From contig NZ_JAUMKC010000034.1 of NCBI RefSeq assembly GCF_030519355.1, positions 1 to 44,800 on the forward strand: a stretch of DNA of 44,800 nucleotides, given 5' to 3'. Shown one piece after another: positions 22,708-31,856 of the stretch (the stretch's first letter is position 1; every line of letters begins with the position of its first letter). Under the pieces are notes generated by a model. That model saw only the letters and a program-made list of their open reading frames with translations, did not search any database and was not told the DNA's origin. The stretch is from Mucilaginibacter sp. L3T2-6. GTDB taxonomy: Bacteria; Bacteroidota; Bacteroidia; Sphingobacteriales; Sphingobacteriaceae. The translations under genes were made by a program, and so were the position numbers.

Positions 22708-25700
22708 ATGTTAAATCTTTCCTTCCGCCAGCAGGTTTTTGCCGGTTTCGCTGTGTCAGTTTTTTTGGTATTGCTTGTTGGATTATTATCTTACAAAAGC
22801 ATTAATAGCCTTGAAAATGATTCGAGCCAGGTTGAGCACACACAGAAAGTAATTAAAACCACCACTGATCTGCTCCAGTTATTAACTGACGCGGAAACCG
22901 GCATGCGCGGTTATGCCGCTACAAATAAGACAGGTTTGCTTGAACCTTATACCCAGGCGTTGCCTAAGATAAAAACCGATTTGGAACAGCTCAGGGAGTC
23001 TGTACAGGATAACCCTGTCCAGGTAAGGCGTGTGGACTCCTTGTCGAACCTGGTTAACGTCCAATTGAATATATTGAAGACGAATATCGAGGTAAGGCCT
23101 GTGCAGGGGCTTGATTATATGGTTAACAATAACATGTTTACCAATGGCAAGCATAATATGGATGACATACGCACGGTTATGAGCCATATGAAAAATACGG
23201 AAGATAACCTGCTGGCCGAAAGAAAAGCAAGTTCGGCAGCTGCGTCTTCTAAAGCTATCAACACTATAGTTGTTGGCTCGACTGTATTCCTGGTTATTAT
23301 TATAGTACTGTTTTTTTATATCCAGGGAACCTTTGACCGTCAAAGAAAGATAGAAGCCGAAATAAAGGTTGCCAACACCGAGCTTGAAAAAGTATTGGAT
23401 GAGAACCGCGCACAGAACTGGCTGCTTACTGGCACCGGAATTATCAATGAGCGCATGCAGGGGCAGCAAAGCGAACGGGAACTGGCGGGTAACATTCTGA
23501 CCGAAATCTGCAATTATACCAAAGCGCTTACCGGTACGCTTTATTTGTTTGATGAAGAATTACAGGTGCTTAATTTGTATGCCTCGTATGCGTTCAACAA
23601 TCCGGATATATTAAAAAAGACCATAAAAATCTCAGAAGGTTGGTTAGGCCAGGTAGCCAAAGACGAAAAGCCGGCGGTTGTAAAAGGTAAGCTGAACGAT
23701 AAATTGGAACTCAGCTCTTCGCTGATACATCAGGACATCATCGAAAGCTTTATCGTGCCTTTCTTTTTTGATAAAAAATTGATAGGTGTAATAGAGATAG
23801 CGTTTTCGGAGGAAATTGAGGAGAAATGCAAGGACTATATGCTGGCTATTGCCGATGACATTGCCATTGCGATAAATACTGCACAGGCCCGTACAATAAT
23901 GCACGAACTGCTTTCGCAGGTACAGCAGCAAGCTGAAGAGCTGGAAGCACAGCAGGAGGAAATGCGCGTTACCAACGAAGAGCTGATGACCAAAACAGAA
24001 ATGCTGCAGGCATCGGAAGAGGAAATGCGCGTACAGCAGGAGGAGTTGCGTAATACCAACGCGGAACTGGAAGAAAAAGCCAGCCTGCTCGAAGAAAAAA
24101 ACCAGGCGATAGAAGAAGCGCGTAAAGCCATCAATATAAAAGTGATGGAGCTGGAAACTACCGGCAGATATAAATCGGAGTTTTTGGCAAACATGAGCCA
24201 TGAGCTGCGGACTCCGCTGAACAGTATATTGGTATTGGCACGTATACTTAAAGATAACAAGCCGGCTAACCTGTCGGAAGACCAGGTGAAATATGCCAGC
24301 GTAATTTTCAATGCCGGGAATGACTTGCTCACGCTGATAAACGATATTCTCGATCTGTCGAAGATCGAATCGGGAAAGATGGATATGCAGAACGATAACA
24401 TTAAGGTTAGTGAAATCCTGCACGACATGGAGATGCTGTTTGCCGAGGTAGCAAGCTCTAAACAGATAAAATACAGTGTAAGCGCTGCAAAGGAGTTGCC
24501 AAAGAACATATTTACTGATAAGGTGCGCGTTGAGCAGGTGTTGAAAAACCTGTTAAGCAATGCTTTTAAATTTACGGGCGACGGCGGTACCATATCCGTA
24601 GACGCTGTTCCCGGCGAGGGAAGTAACACCATAGCGTTTAAGATAAAAGATACCGGCATCGGTATACCACTGGATAAACAGCAGATCATATTCGAAGCAT
24701 TTCAGCAGGCCGATGGCTCAACCAGCCGCAGGTTTGGCGGTACCGGCCTTGGGTTATCTATCAGCAGGGAGTTGGTTAGCCTGCTCGGCGGCAAAATAAC
24801 TGTGACGAGCGCGCCGGGAGAAGGAAGCGAGTTTGTTTTAACAATACCGTTGAAAGCTAAACCAGCAGGGCTTGAGGAAGAGCAGTTGCCAACTGCGGAA
24901 ACTTTTGTACCTGAAAAGCAGTTTTTGAAACCCGCAGTACAGCTGGAAAAAGTTTCTGGCCGCGTGCCTTTGGTAGTAATCGTTGAGGACGACAAAAATT
25001 TTGCGGATATACTGCATGACTATGCCACGGAACATGGCTACAAATCAATAATGGTTAGCGAGGGTACAAATGCGGTGGAGATTGTGAGGGAAAATCAGCC
25101 CGATGCCGTTATACTGGATATTATGCTGCCCGGCAAAGATGGCTGGCAGATACTGAAAGAGCTGAAACAGGACGAAACCACCCTGCATATACCTGTGCAC
25201 ATGATGTCGGCAGGCGATGCTGCAGCTAACCGCGTAAGGCGCGAGGGTGCTATCAGTTTCCTGAAAAAGCCTATAGATACCGGTGCGCTGGATAAGCTTT
25301 TCACCGATATTATGGTGCAAACCGGCATACGTTTTACGCAGATATTATTAGTTGAAGACAACAAGACCCAAAGTGAAGCGCTGGTGGACATGTTGAAAAG
25401 CCAGGGTATTACGGTTGACCAGGCTTTCGATGGTGAATCGGCATTCCGGATGTTGCATGAAAAGGAATACCAGTGCGTGATATTGGACCTGAACCTGCCG
25501 GATATATCGGGTCTTGACTTCCTCGATAAAATAAAGGCCATTGAGAAATTCAGCAGCCTGCCGGTTATCATCAATACGGCTATGGAGCTTGACAAAACCT
25601 CGGTAAGCAGGCTGATGCAATATGCCAATGCCATGGTAGTTAAAACCAATAAGTCTGCCGACCGGTTGATTGATGAAGTTAACCTGTTCCTGAATAAGGT

Positions 25701-26151
25701 GCGGGCAGTAAAAGAACAGCCGGCCGAAATAAGCCAGTTGCCAAAGAATAAAATTGTAACAAACGGCAAAGACGTGATAAAGGGAAAGAAAGTATTGGTG
25801 GTAGATGACGACATGCGTAATATTTTTGCGTTAAGCAGCGCTTTGGAAGGGTATGAGATGACAGTGGAGGTAGCCGGAGATGGGCAGGAAGCGATTGATA
25901 AGCTTGAAGCCATCAACGACATCGACATTGTACTGATGGATATCATGATGCCGGTAATGGATGGATACGAGGCTACCCGTTATATCAGGAAACAAAACAA
26001 ATGGGCGCGTTTGCCTGTAATAGCTTTAACAGCCAAAGCAATGATGGACGACCGCGAGAAATGTATAGCTGCCGGCGCAAACGACTATATTACTAAGCCG
26101 GTTGATATGGACAGGTTGATTTCGTTAATGCAGCTTTGGCTGGGCAGTTGA
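22708..26151 (+). CDS. Hybrid sensor histidine kinase (CHASE3-GAF-HisKA-HATPase-3xREC)
   Basis: This 1147-residue protein starts with a membrane helix (8-28), a periplasmic CHASE3 domain (30-185, with DAETGMRGY) and a second helix (191-210). A GAF domain (about 250-390), a long Gln/Glu-rich coiled coil (395-480), a HisKA domain with phospho-acceptor His498 in SHELRTP, and a HATPase (GIGIPL, FGGTGLGLS) follow. Three receiver domains close the chain, with phospho-acceptor Asp804, Asp927 and Asp1078. No DNA-binding output is present, so the last receivers or a separate regulator must pass on the signal. cheR and cheB follow with gaps of three bases and minus eleven bases, so the three act together. 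Confidence 0.94.
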   Translation: MLNLSFRQQVFAGFAVSVFLVLLVGLLSYKSINSLENDSSQVEHTQKVIKTTTDLLQLLTDAETGMRGYAATNKTGLLEPYTQALPKIKTDLEQLRESVQDNPVQVRRVDSLSNLVNVQLNILKTNIEVRPVQGLDYMVNNNMFTNGKHNMDDIRTVMSHMKNTEDNLLAERKASSAAASSKAINTIVVGSTVFLVIIIVLFFYIQGTFDRQRKIEAEIKVANTELEKVLDENRAQNWLLTGTGIINERMQGQQSERELAGNILTEICNYTKALTGTLYLFDEELQVLNLYASYAFNNPDILKKTIKISEGWLGQVAKDEKPAVVKGKLNDKLELSSSLIHQDIIESFIVPFFFDKKLIGVIEIAFSEEIEEKCKDYMLAIADDIAIAINTAQARTIMHELLSQVQQQAEELEAQQEEMRVTNEELMTKTEMLQASEEEMRVQQEELRNTNAELEEKASLLEEKNQAIEEARKAINIKVMELETTGRYKSEFLANMSHELRTPLNSILVLARILKDNKPANLSEDQVKYASVIFNAGNDLLTLINDILDLSKIESGKMDMQNDNIKVSEILHDMEMLFAEVASSKQIKYSVSAAKELPKNIFTDKVRVEQVLKNLLSNAFKFTGDGGTISVDAVPGEGSNTIAFKIKDTGIGIPLDKQQIIFEAFQQADGSTSRRFGGTGLGLSISRELVSLLGGKITVTSAPGEGSEFVLTIPLKAKPAGLEEEQLPTAETFVPEKQFLKPAVQLEKVSGRVPLVVIVEDDKNFADILHDYATEHGYKSIMVSEGTNAVEIVRENQPDAVILDIMLPGKDGWQILKELKQDETTLHIPVHMMSAGDAAANRVRREGAISFLKKPIDTGALDKLFTDIMVQTGIRFTQILLVEDNKTQSEALVDMLKSQGITVDQAFDGESAFRMLHEKEYQCVILDLNLPDISGLDFLDKIKAIEKFSSLPVIINTAMELDKTSVSRLMQYANAMVVKTNKSADRLIDEVNLFLNKVRAVKEQPAEISQLPKNKIVTNGKDVIKGKKVLVVDDDMRNIFALSSALEGYEMTVEVAGDGQEAIDKLEAINDIDIVLMDIMMPVMDGYEATRYIRKQNKWARLPVIALTAKAMMDDREKCIAAGANDYITKPVDMDRLISLMQLWLGS

Positions 26152-26154
26152 TAT

Positions 26155-26985
26155 ATGAATGCATCCTTACCCGGATTAAGCACTGAACAGATTGCCGAGC
26201 TTATAGACCTGGTTAAAAAGGTCCACGGATTTGATTTTTCCAATTACTCAAAGGCCTCGTTAAAGCGAAGACTTAACAGGGTAATGATGATAAAAAAGCT
26301 CGAATTTTACGACCTCAAACATGCCCTGTTAAATCATCCGGATTTTTTCCAGGATTTTTTGGAAGAGATTACCGTGAACGTTACAGAAATGTTCCGCGAT
26401 CCGTCGTTTTACAAAGCGCTGAACACGCAGGTAATCCCATACCTTTCAACTTATCAGCATATAAAAATGTGGTCCGCAGGCTGCTCCTCGGGCGAGGAAG
26501 TTTATTCGCTTGCAATTTTAATGGAACAAAACAAACTGCGCGAGAAATCATTTATCTATGGTACAGATATAAATACTGTGGTTTTAAAGGAGGCCCGGCT
26601 TGGGATTTACAGCTATCGTAATATAAAAAGTTACGCTGAGAATTATCAAATTGCCGGCCTGAAGGGCTCGCTAACGGACCATTTTACCATTATGTATGAT
26701 GCTGCGACCGTTCACAGCGAATTAAAAACGAATACTTTATTTTCTGTACACAACCTGATATCGGACACTATTTTTAATGAATTTCAACTGATCAGCTGCC
26801 GCAACGTTTTTATTTATTTTGAGACGCAGCTTCAGGAAAAGATACTGGAACTTTTTTATAACAGCCTTTGCCCGCACGGTTTTTTATGCCTCGGCAGCAA
26901 AGAAACAATACGGTCTGATACGTTTAAAAAGAAGTTTAAAGCGATAAACGCAAAAGAAAATATTTACCAGAAAATTGGCACTTGA
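26155..26985 (+). CDS. CheR-type protein glutamate methyltransferase
   Basis: This 276-residue protein has the CheR layout: an N-terminal helical domain (residues 1-75, with YSKASLKRRLNRVM) and a SAM-binding Rossmann domain with MWSAGCSSGEEVYSLA as motif I, FIYGTDIN and ISCRNVFIYF, then FLCLGSKE. CheR methylates glutamates of chemoreceptors, but no MCP, CheA or CheW gene is visible here. Its partners are the hybrid kinase immediately upstream (three-base gap) and a CheB esterase that overlaps its stop. The likely target is a coiled-coil part of the sensor kinase; this is inference. Confidence 0.92.
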   Translation: MNASLPGLSTEQIAELIDLVKKVHGFDFSNYSKASLKRRLNRVMMIKKLEFYDLKHALLNHPDFFQDFLEEITVNVTEMFRDPSFYKALNTQVIPYLSTYQHIKMWSAGCSSGEEVYSLAILMEQNKLREKSFIYGTDINTVVLKEARLGIYSYRNIKSYAENYQIAGLKGSLTDHFTIMYDAATVHSELKTNTLFSVHNLISDTIFNEFQLISCRNVFIYFETQLQEKILELFYNSLCPHGFLCLGSKETIRSDTFKKKFKAINAKENIYQKIGT

Positions 26986-27562
26986 TGAAAATATAATCAA
27001 CCGCTGGCACAGCTCTGAAATATTGCTGATCGGTGGTTCTGCGGGGTCATTCAAACTAATGTTCAAGGTAGTACAGTTCCTGCCTGCAGATTTGAATAAA
27101 TCTGTGATAATAGTTATGCACCGCAAGCGCAATTTTGCTAGTGAAATTGAAAGGCTGTTTGCCCGTAACAGCATGATGAAGCTGCGCGAGATAGGCGATA
27201 AGGATATCATCGACAAAAACACCATTTATGTAGCGCCTGCCAATTATCATGTTTTAATAGAAGGTACCGGCCATTTTGCGCTGGATGTTTCAGATCCTGT
27301 TTGGTTCTCAAAGCCTTCCATAGATATTACTTTTGAAAGCGCAGCTGAAGTATTTAAGAACAAGTGTACCGCCATCCTGCTTTCAGGCGCTAACCAGGAT
27401 GGGGCGGCCGGGCTTCTGAAATTGCGCGACGCGGGTTCATTAACCATCGCCCAGGACCCTGATGATGCCGAGCTTCCGGAGATGCCCAGGGAAGCTATCA
27501 ATATGAAAGCTGCGGATTATGTGTTGAATACAATAGAGATAATAGAGCTTTTAAGAAGTTAA
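26975..27562 (+). CDS. Stand-alone CheB-type methylesterase (no receiver domain)
   Basis: This 195-residue protein is the CheB catalytic domain alone. Catalytic residues are Ser22 in GGSAGS, His49 in VMHRKRN and Asp142 in GANQDGAAG. The N-terminal receiver that controls classical CheB is missing, so activity must be controlled in another way, possibly by the receivers of the neighbouring kinase. TTG at 26975 overlaps the cheR end by eleven bases; no ATG precedes the active-site Ser, and the overlap suggests coupled translation. Confidence 0.88.
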   Translation: MALDENIINRWHSSEILLIGGSAGSFKLMFKVVQFLPADLNKSVIIVMHRKRNFASEIERLFARNSMMKLREIGDKDIIDKNTIYVAPANYHVLIEGTGHFALDVSDPVWFSKPSIDITFESAAEVFKNKCTAILLSGANQDGAAGLLKLRDAGSLTIAQDPDDAELPEMPREAINMKAADYVLNTIEIIELLRS

Positions 27563-27574
27563 AATGATACGGTG

Positions 27575-28057
27575 CTAAAATAGCGTAGTTTGCCCGACAC
27601 CCATCACCCTTGCTTCATGTTCCAATAACCATTTCTTGCGCCATATACCCGCTCCGAAGCCGGTTAAGCTGCCATCTGAACCGATCACCCGGTGACAAGG
27701 CACCACAATCAATAAATGATTTTTGCCGTTTGCCGAGGCAATGGCCCGTATGCCGAGTGGATTTTTTAAAAACTTTGATTGTTGCTGGTAGCTAATGGTT
27801 TTGCCATAACCGATACGGCAAAGCTCATTCCAAACGCCTTGCTGAAAATCAGAACCCTCCTGTTTCAGCGGTAAATCGAAGACCTTTCTGGTGCCGGCAA
27901 AATATTCATCCAACTGCTGCACTCCTTTTTGCAACACGGGAGTTTCAGGCGCCGAAACCTCGTGATCTTCATCCAGCGCGTATATCGATGTAATGGATCC
28001 CTCTTCCTCGGTGATACGTAAAATTCCTATGGGACTATCATAATAGACAAAAATCAT
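27575..28057 (-). CDS. ogt: Methylated-DNA-[protein]-cysteine S-methyltransferase
   Basis: This 160-residue protein repairs O6-alkylguanine by moving the alkyl group to its own cysteine. The acceptor is Cys121 in VVPCHRVIGSDGS, and the helix-turn-helix region FQQGVWNELCRIGYGKTISY is typical. The N-terminal ribonuclease H-like domain is present and the length is normal for Ogt; there is no fused AraC/Ada domain. It lies convergent to cheB and divergent to the ABC operon. Confidence 0.94.
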   Translation of the reverse strand: MIFVYYDSPIGILRITEEEGSITSIYALDEDHEVSAPETPVLQKGVQQLDEYFAGTRKVFDLPLKQEGSDFQQGVWNELCRIGYGKTISYQQQSKFLKNPLGIRAIASANGKNHLLIVVPCHRVIGSDGSLTGFGAGIWRKKWLLEHEARVMGVGQTTLF

Positions 28058-28128
28058 ACGCTTGATATCGTGGTCGTTGCCAAAATTAAGCGCTGCAAAT
28101 CAGCATTAAAAATAATTTGATGAATATT

Positions 28129-28157
28129 TTGAAAAGTGAAAAACCCATGTATATTTG
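28129..28157 (+). promoter_or_regulatory. Promoter of the GntR/ABC operon
   Basis: TTG (28129-28131) stands 18 bases before TATATTTG (28150-28157), an exact TAnnTTTG -7 element. The start codon of the first gene is 34 bases further on. Confidence 0.65.
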
Positions 28158-28183
28158 TAGTGTACTATTATACTAATACACTA
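28158..28183. promoter_or_regulatory. 26-bp palindromic operator, probably for the GntR regulator
   Basis: TAGTGTACTA and TAATACACTA flank TTATAC, giving a 26-base palindrome broken at only two symmetric positions. It begins right after the -7 element and covers the expected transcription start, an ideal place for a repressor. The GTGTA..TACAC form resembles sites of YtrA-type GntR proteins, and such a gene is third in this operon. Confidence 0.65.
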
Positions 28184-28191
28184 TAGCAATT

Positions 28192-29028
28192 ATGATTGCA
28201 ATAAAAGGTTTAGGCTTTGGCTATCCGCGGCAACCCTTACTGTTTCATGAGCTCAACCTGGACTTAAGCGAAGGGCATATTTACGGCCTGCTTGGCAAAA
28301 ATGGGGCTGGAAAGTCAACGCTTTTAAAAAACATGATTGGTCTGGCCTATCCGCAGCAGGGAAGCAGTTTATTCAAAGGGATTAGTGTTTCGGGCCGGCC
28401 GGTTTCTGTTTTGCAGGATGTTTACTTTTTGGCCGAGGAATTATACGTGCCGTCATTAACGCCGGAGCAATTTGTGAAGAATACAGCCGGCTTCTATCCC
28501 AAATTCAGCAACGCCGATTTCTATCAATATTTAAAAGCGCTGGATGTTGAGGCAAAAGCAGTGATGGACAAGCAATCATACGGTCAGCAAAAAAAAGCGA
28601 TGATAGCTTTCGGTCTGGCCACGAACACCGGTCTTCTGGTTATGGATGAGCCAACTAACGGTCTCGATATCCCTTCAAAAGTCCAATTCCGCAAGCTGAT
28701 TGCATCGGTATTGACTGAAGAGCGTTGTATCGTGATATCGACCCACCAGGTGCGGGATTTGGATAGCCTTATTGATACGTTGCTGGTGCTTCACGACAGG
28801 GAGATTGTAATTAACCATGCCATAGAGGAAATAACTGAAAAAATATCATTCGGCATTTATAATGACACCGCCGGCATGGAAGTTTTGTACGAGGAAGAAG
28901 GCATGCGCGGAAAATACGCCATTATTAAAAACACAACAGGCAAATTCAGTAAAATGGACCTCGAACTGTTCTTCAACGCCATAAGCAGCGACAGTAAATC
29001 AATAATTAAGGCGCTTAAAAAGGACTGA
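28192..29028 (+). CDS. ABC transporter ATP-binding protein
   Basis: This 278-residue ATPase has Walker A GKNGAGKST (residues 35-43), Walker B VMDEPTNGLD and a switch His in ISTHQ. The ABC signature is degenerate: SYGQQKK takes the place of LSGGQ, as seen in YtrB-like ATPases controlled by GntR proteins. It is the first gene of a six-gene operon and probably energises the permease that starts two bases after its stop. The substrate is unknown; related Firmicutes systems respond to cell-wall antibiotics. Confidence 0.9.
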   Translation: MIAIKGLGFGYPRQPLLFHELNLDLSEGHIYGLLGKNGAGKSTLLKNMIGLAYPQQGSSLFKGISVSGRPVSVLQDVYFLAEELYVPSLTPEQFVKNTAGFYPKFSNADFYQYLKALDVEAKAVMDKQSYGQQKKAMIAFGLATNTGLLVMDEPTNGLDIPSKVQFRKLIASVLTEERCIVISTHQVRDLDSLIDTLLVLHDREIVINHAIEEITEKISFGIYNDTAGMEVLYEEEGMRGKYAIIKNTTGKFSKMDLELFFNAISSDSKSIIKALKKD

Positions 29029-29029
29029 T

Positions 29030-29800
29030 ATGAATAATTTTTTCAATTTAAAGCGGTTTGGGCTGCTTTTTAAAAAGCATTGCGCCGAACATTATAAGAC
29101 TTACCTGATGGCCTCGGCCGTATTGTTAGGCGTGTTTTTGCTGGGCGGATGTTTCATTGTGTACCTGATAGAAGTGCCGCTTGAAACGCGGCTGCAGTCG
29201 GTGTTGTTTGTACCTATTTACTTTTTAGCAGGCGCCATTTTTACCAGTATAATATTTACGGATATCAGCGATAAAAAGAAAGCGATTTCAGCGCTTACGC
29301 TGCCGGCCTCTCATTTTGAAAAATTCCTGGTTGGATGGCTGTTTTCGTATGCCATTTTTTCGCTAGTATTTTTAGGGAGTTTTTATCTGATCCTTAGCTT
29401 GTTATTAAACTTGCGGCACTTTCCCGTAACGCATATTAGTATGTTCAATGTTTTTTCGGGTCCGGCCACCCTGATTTTCATACTTTATACCTTTTTGCAT
29501 AGCATCACCCTGTATGGTGCAGTTTTATTCGAGCGGCTTCATTTTATAAAAACGGCGTTTACTTTTTTTGTTGCAGTAGTTGTTTTAACCGGGCTGAATA
29601 CATTATTCCTGGAAAAATTAACCGGGCGCGAAGTGCGGCCAACCACACCTTTTGCTAATCTTGCTATAGTTGATCATAACAGCTATGTGGCGGTAAGAAG
29701 CATCAGGGTAAGCGAGCCAATTGTAGGGTATATGATAATAGCGGCCGCTATTATTTTCTGGGTCGCGGCCTATTACAGGCTGAAAGAAAAACAGGTGTAA
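29030..29800 (+). CDS. ABC-2 type permease subunit
   Basis: This 256-residue protein has six hydrophobic segments in the arrangement of ABC-2 exporters, with a short cytoplasmic N-terminus (LKRFGLLFKKHCAEHYKTY). It starts one base after the ATPase gene and ends two bases before the GntR gene. It most likely forms the membrane part of the first transporter. No substrate can be proposed from sequence. Confidence 0.8.
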   Translation: MNNFFNLKRFGLLFKKHCAEHYKTYLMASAVLLGVFLLGGCFIVYLIEVPLETRLQSVLFVPIYFLAGAIFTSIIFTDISDKKKAISALTLPASHFEKFLVGWLFSYAIFSLVFLGSFYLILSLLLNLRHFPVTHISMFNVFSGPATLIFILYTFLHSITLYGAVLFERLHFIKTAFTFFVAVVVLTGLNTLFLEKLTGREVRPTTPFANLAIVDHNSYVAVRSIRVSEPIVGYMIIAAAIIFWVAAYYRLKEKQV

Positions 29801-29802
29801 CT

Positions 29803-30204
29803 ATGGAATTTAAAGACAATGAAGCCATATACCTGCAAATAGCAGCCTATGTGTGCGACAACATATTAATGAACAAATGGCCGCCGGAGCAGAAAATTCC
29901 CTCGGTGCGCGATTTGGCTGTGGAGCTGGAGGTTAACCCAAATACGGTAATGCGTTCTTACGAGTTTTTACAGAAACAGGAGGTGGTTTATAATAAGCGT
30001 GGCCTGGGGCTGTTTGTAGCGCCCGACGGCTATGAAAGAGTTAAGAGCCTCAGGCGCGAAAACTTTATGCAGCAAAATCTGCCCGAATTATTCAAAAACA
30101 TGTACCTGCTCGATATTTCGGCAGATGAAATCATTAAACGGTTCAGTCAATATAAATCTGAAAATTATGGCCAAACAGCTAATGAAAACGAAGATAAGGA
30201 ATAG
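29803..30204 (+). CDS. GntR-family (YtrA subfamily) transcriptional regulator
   Basis: This 133-residue protein has the GntR winged helix (IYLQIAAYVCDNIL, IPSVRDLAVELEVNPNTVMRSYEFL as recognition part) and only a short C-terminal helix region, the mark of the YtrA subfamily, which usually represses its own ABC operon. The operator candidate at 28158-28183 fits autoregulation. Its 3' end overlaps the next gene by 38 bases. Confidence 0.92.
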   Translation: MEFKDNEAIYLQIAAYVCDNILMNKWPPEQKIPSVRDLAVELEVNPNTVMRSYEFLQKQEVVYNKRGLGLFVAPDGYERVKSLRRENFMQQNLPELFKNMYLLDISADEIIKRFSQYKSENYGQTANENEDKE

Positions 30205-30928
30205 TAGCATACTGGTGATTGTTGCACTGGCCTTTATATTGACGTCGCTGGTTTTATACGATATATCCCTTAGGGATGCATTCCTCACGGGCGATTATAA
30301 AAAACCATTCAGGGATTATATTTCTTTAAAATTTAAAGACTTTAAATCGATCACGCTTAATGCCTCAACTGCAGCAAATGTAATTGTAGAGCCGGGGCCT
30401 TTCAGCGTAAAGATAGAGCCCACCGCCCGCGATTTTGTTAAAGTAAGCCAAAAAGGGGATATGCTTTACATTGATGCGGTATTTCCCGGCAGCTTTGAGG
30501 ATAGCCGCGCAATGTATCCGCTGGTAATTACCTGCCCGGTGCTGGAAAAATTTAATACTGACGCCAGATATACCACTGACGGCGTGGCGGTAACCGATAC
30601 CCTGGCCACCAGTAATTTTGACTGGCGCCCTTCCTTTATCAGCGGCTTCACACTGGATAGCCTCACCGTGAACGAGAGGCATGCCAGCGCTGTGATATTG
30701 AAAGCAAACAAAATAAAAAACTTTAAGGCAAGTATTGGATTGGACGAGCACAGCGGCTCAAACATGGTCATACTAAGGGATAACCAACTGGATGATGCAG
30801 ACCTGGACGTCCTTAACAGGAGCAGGCTCAAACTGGAAGATGCTGCAATACCCAAGTTAAAACTTCGATTGGCCGACAGCGCCAGGCTGATACTTAACGG
30901 CGCTTCACGCAAGCTCTTAAAAAATTAA
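30167..30928 (+). CDS. Membrane-anchored GIN/DUF2807-like protein
   Basis: This 253-residue protein has one N-terminal membrane helix (about 14-32) and an extracytoplasmic beta-rich domain. The stretch DFKSITLNASTAANVIVEPG ... VKVSQKGDMLYI followed by short repeated beta turns (LKLEDAAIPKLKLRLADSARL) resembles the GIN domain (DUF2807), a beta-helix-like head of unknown role. ATG at 30167 lies inside the GntR gene, which suggests coupling; ATG at 30182 is an alternative. Its place between a GntR regulator and an ABC ATPase suggests an accessory or sensing part of the transporter; that is inference. Confidence 0.68.
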   Translation: MAKQLMKTKIRNSSILVIVALAFILTSLVLYDISLRDAFLTGDYKKPFRDYISLKFKDFKSITLNASTAANVIVEPGPFSVKIEPTARDFVKVSQKGDMLYIDAVFPGSFEDSRAMYPLVITCPVLEKFNTDARYTTDGVAVTDTLATSNFDWRPSFISGFTLDSLTVNERHASAVILKANKIKNFKASIGLDEHSGSNMVILRDNQLDDADLDVLNRSRLKLEDAAIPKLKLRLADSARLILNGASRKLLKN

Positions 30929-30947
30929 CGTTTAAAATCAACAGAAA

Positions 30948-31835
30948 ATGAACTTAGTAATTAATAACCTATCAAAAACATACGCAAACGGGGTACATGC
31001 CTTAAAGGAGGTGTCGTTAACCCTGAATAACGGCATGTTCGGTTTGCTGGGGCCGAACGGCGCTGGTAAATCATCATTAATGCGTACGATAGCAACCCTG
31101 CAGGAGGCTGATAGTGGCAGCGTTTTTTTGGATGACCTGGATGTATTAAAAAATAAAACGCGTGTACGGCAATTGCTCGGTTATCTGCCGCAGGAGTTTG
31201 GCGTTTATCCAAAAATATCGGCAGAGCGCATGCTCGATCATATTGCCCAGTTGAAAGGCATTGGCAATAGCGGTGAGCGCCGGGACCTGGTGCATTCGTT
31301 ATTGGAGAATGTAAACCTGTCTAAAGATAAAAAGAAACACCTGGGCACCTATTCCGGCGGTATGAAGCAGCGCTTCGGCATCGCGCAGGCTTTAATAGGT
31401 AATCCGAAGCTGATTATTGTAGATGAGCCTACCGCCGGACTTGACCCTGCAGAGCGTAATCGTTTTTACAACCTGCTAAGCCAGTTGGGCGAAAATACCA
31501 TCGTTATCCTGTCGACACACATTGTGGAGGATGTAAGCACGCTCTGCTCAAACTTTGCGATTATTTGCCAGGGCGAGGTATTGTATGCAGGTGAGCCGGA
31601 GACCGCCGTTACCGAAATGGAAGGTAAAATATTCAGCAAAGCCATCAGCAAAACGGAGTTGCCGCACTACCAGGACGATTTTACGGTAATATCTACCCAG
31701 CTTAAATCAGGTAAGCTGCATATCCGCGTTATAAGCGACACTGAACCTGGCAGCGGCTTTGTACCGGCACCGCCAAACCTCGAAGACGTGTACTTCAGCA
31801 ACATTGCTGCACGTATGGATGTAAATACCATTTAA
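30948..31835 (+). CDS. ABC transporter ATP-binding protein
   Basis: This 295-residue ATPase has Walker A GPNGAGKSS, a canonical signature YSGGMKQR, Walker B IIVDEPTAGLD and His in LSTHIVED. The C-terminal 80 residues form the extension common in ABC-2 type exporters. It precedes the tandem permease/M1 fusion by 21 bases and most likely powers it. It is more canonical than the first ATPase of the operon, which supports two distinct transporters under one regulator. Confidence 0.92.
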   Translation: MNLVINNLSKTYANGVHALKEVSLTLNNGMFGLLGPNGAGKSSLMRTIATLQEADSGSVFLDDLDVLKNKTRVRQLLGYLPQEFGVYPKISAERMLDHIAQLKGIGNSGERRDLVHSLLENVNLSKDKKKHLGTYSGGMKQRFGIAQALIGNPKLIIVDEPTAGLDPAERNRFYNLLSQLGENTIVILSTHIVEDVSTLCSNFAIICQGEVLYAGEPETAVTEMEGKIFSKAISKTELPHYQDDFTVISTQLKSGKLHIRVISDTEPGSGFVPAPPNLEDVYFSNIAARMDVNTI

Positions 31836-31856
31836 CCTTCTTAAAATCATATAGAT

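Noticed and set aside
23835..24689. 284-residue open frame on the minus strand inside the hybrid kinase gene
   Set aside because: It is antisense to a well-conserved kinase core, is Ser/Leu/Phe-rich, and has no recognisable domain or promoter.
25095..25946. 283-residue open frame on the minus strand inside the receiver domains
   Set aside because: It is antisense to three clear receiver domains and looks like a by-product of codon bias.
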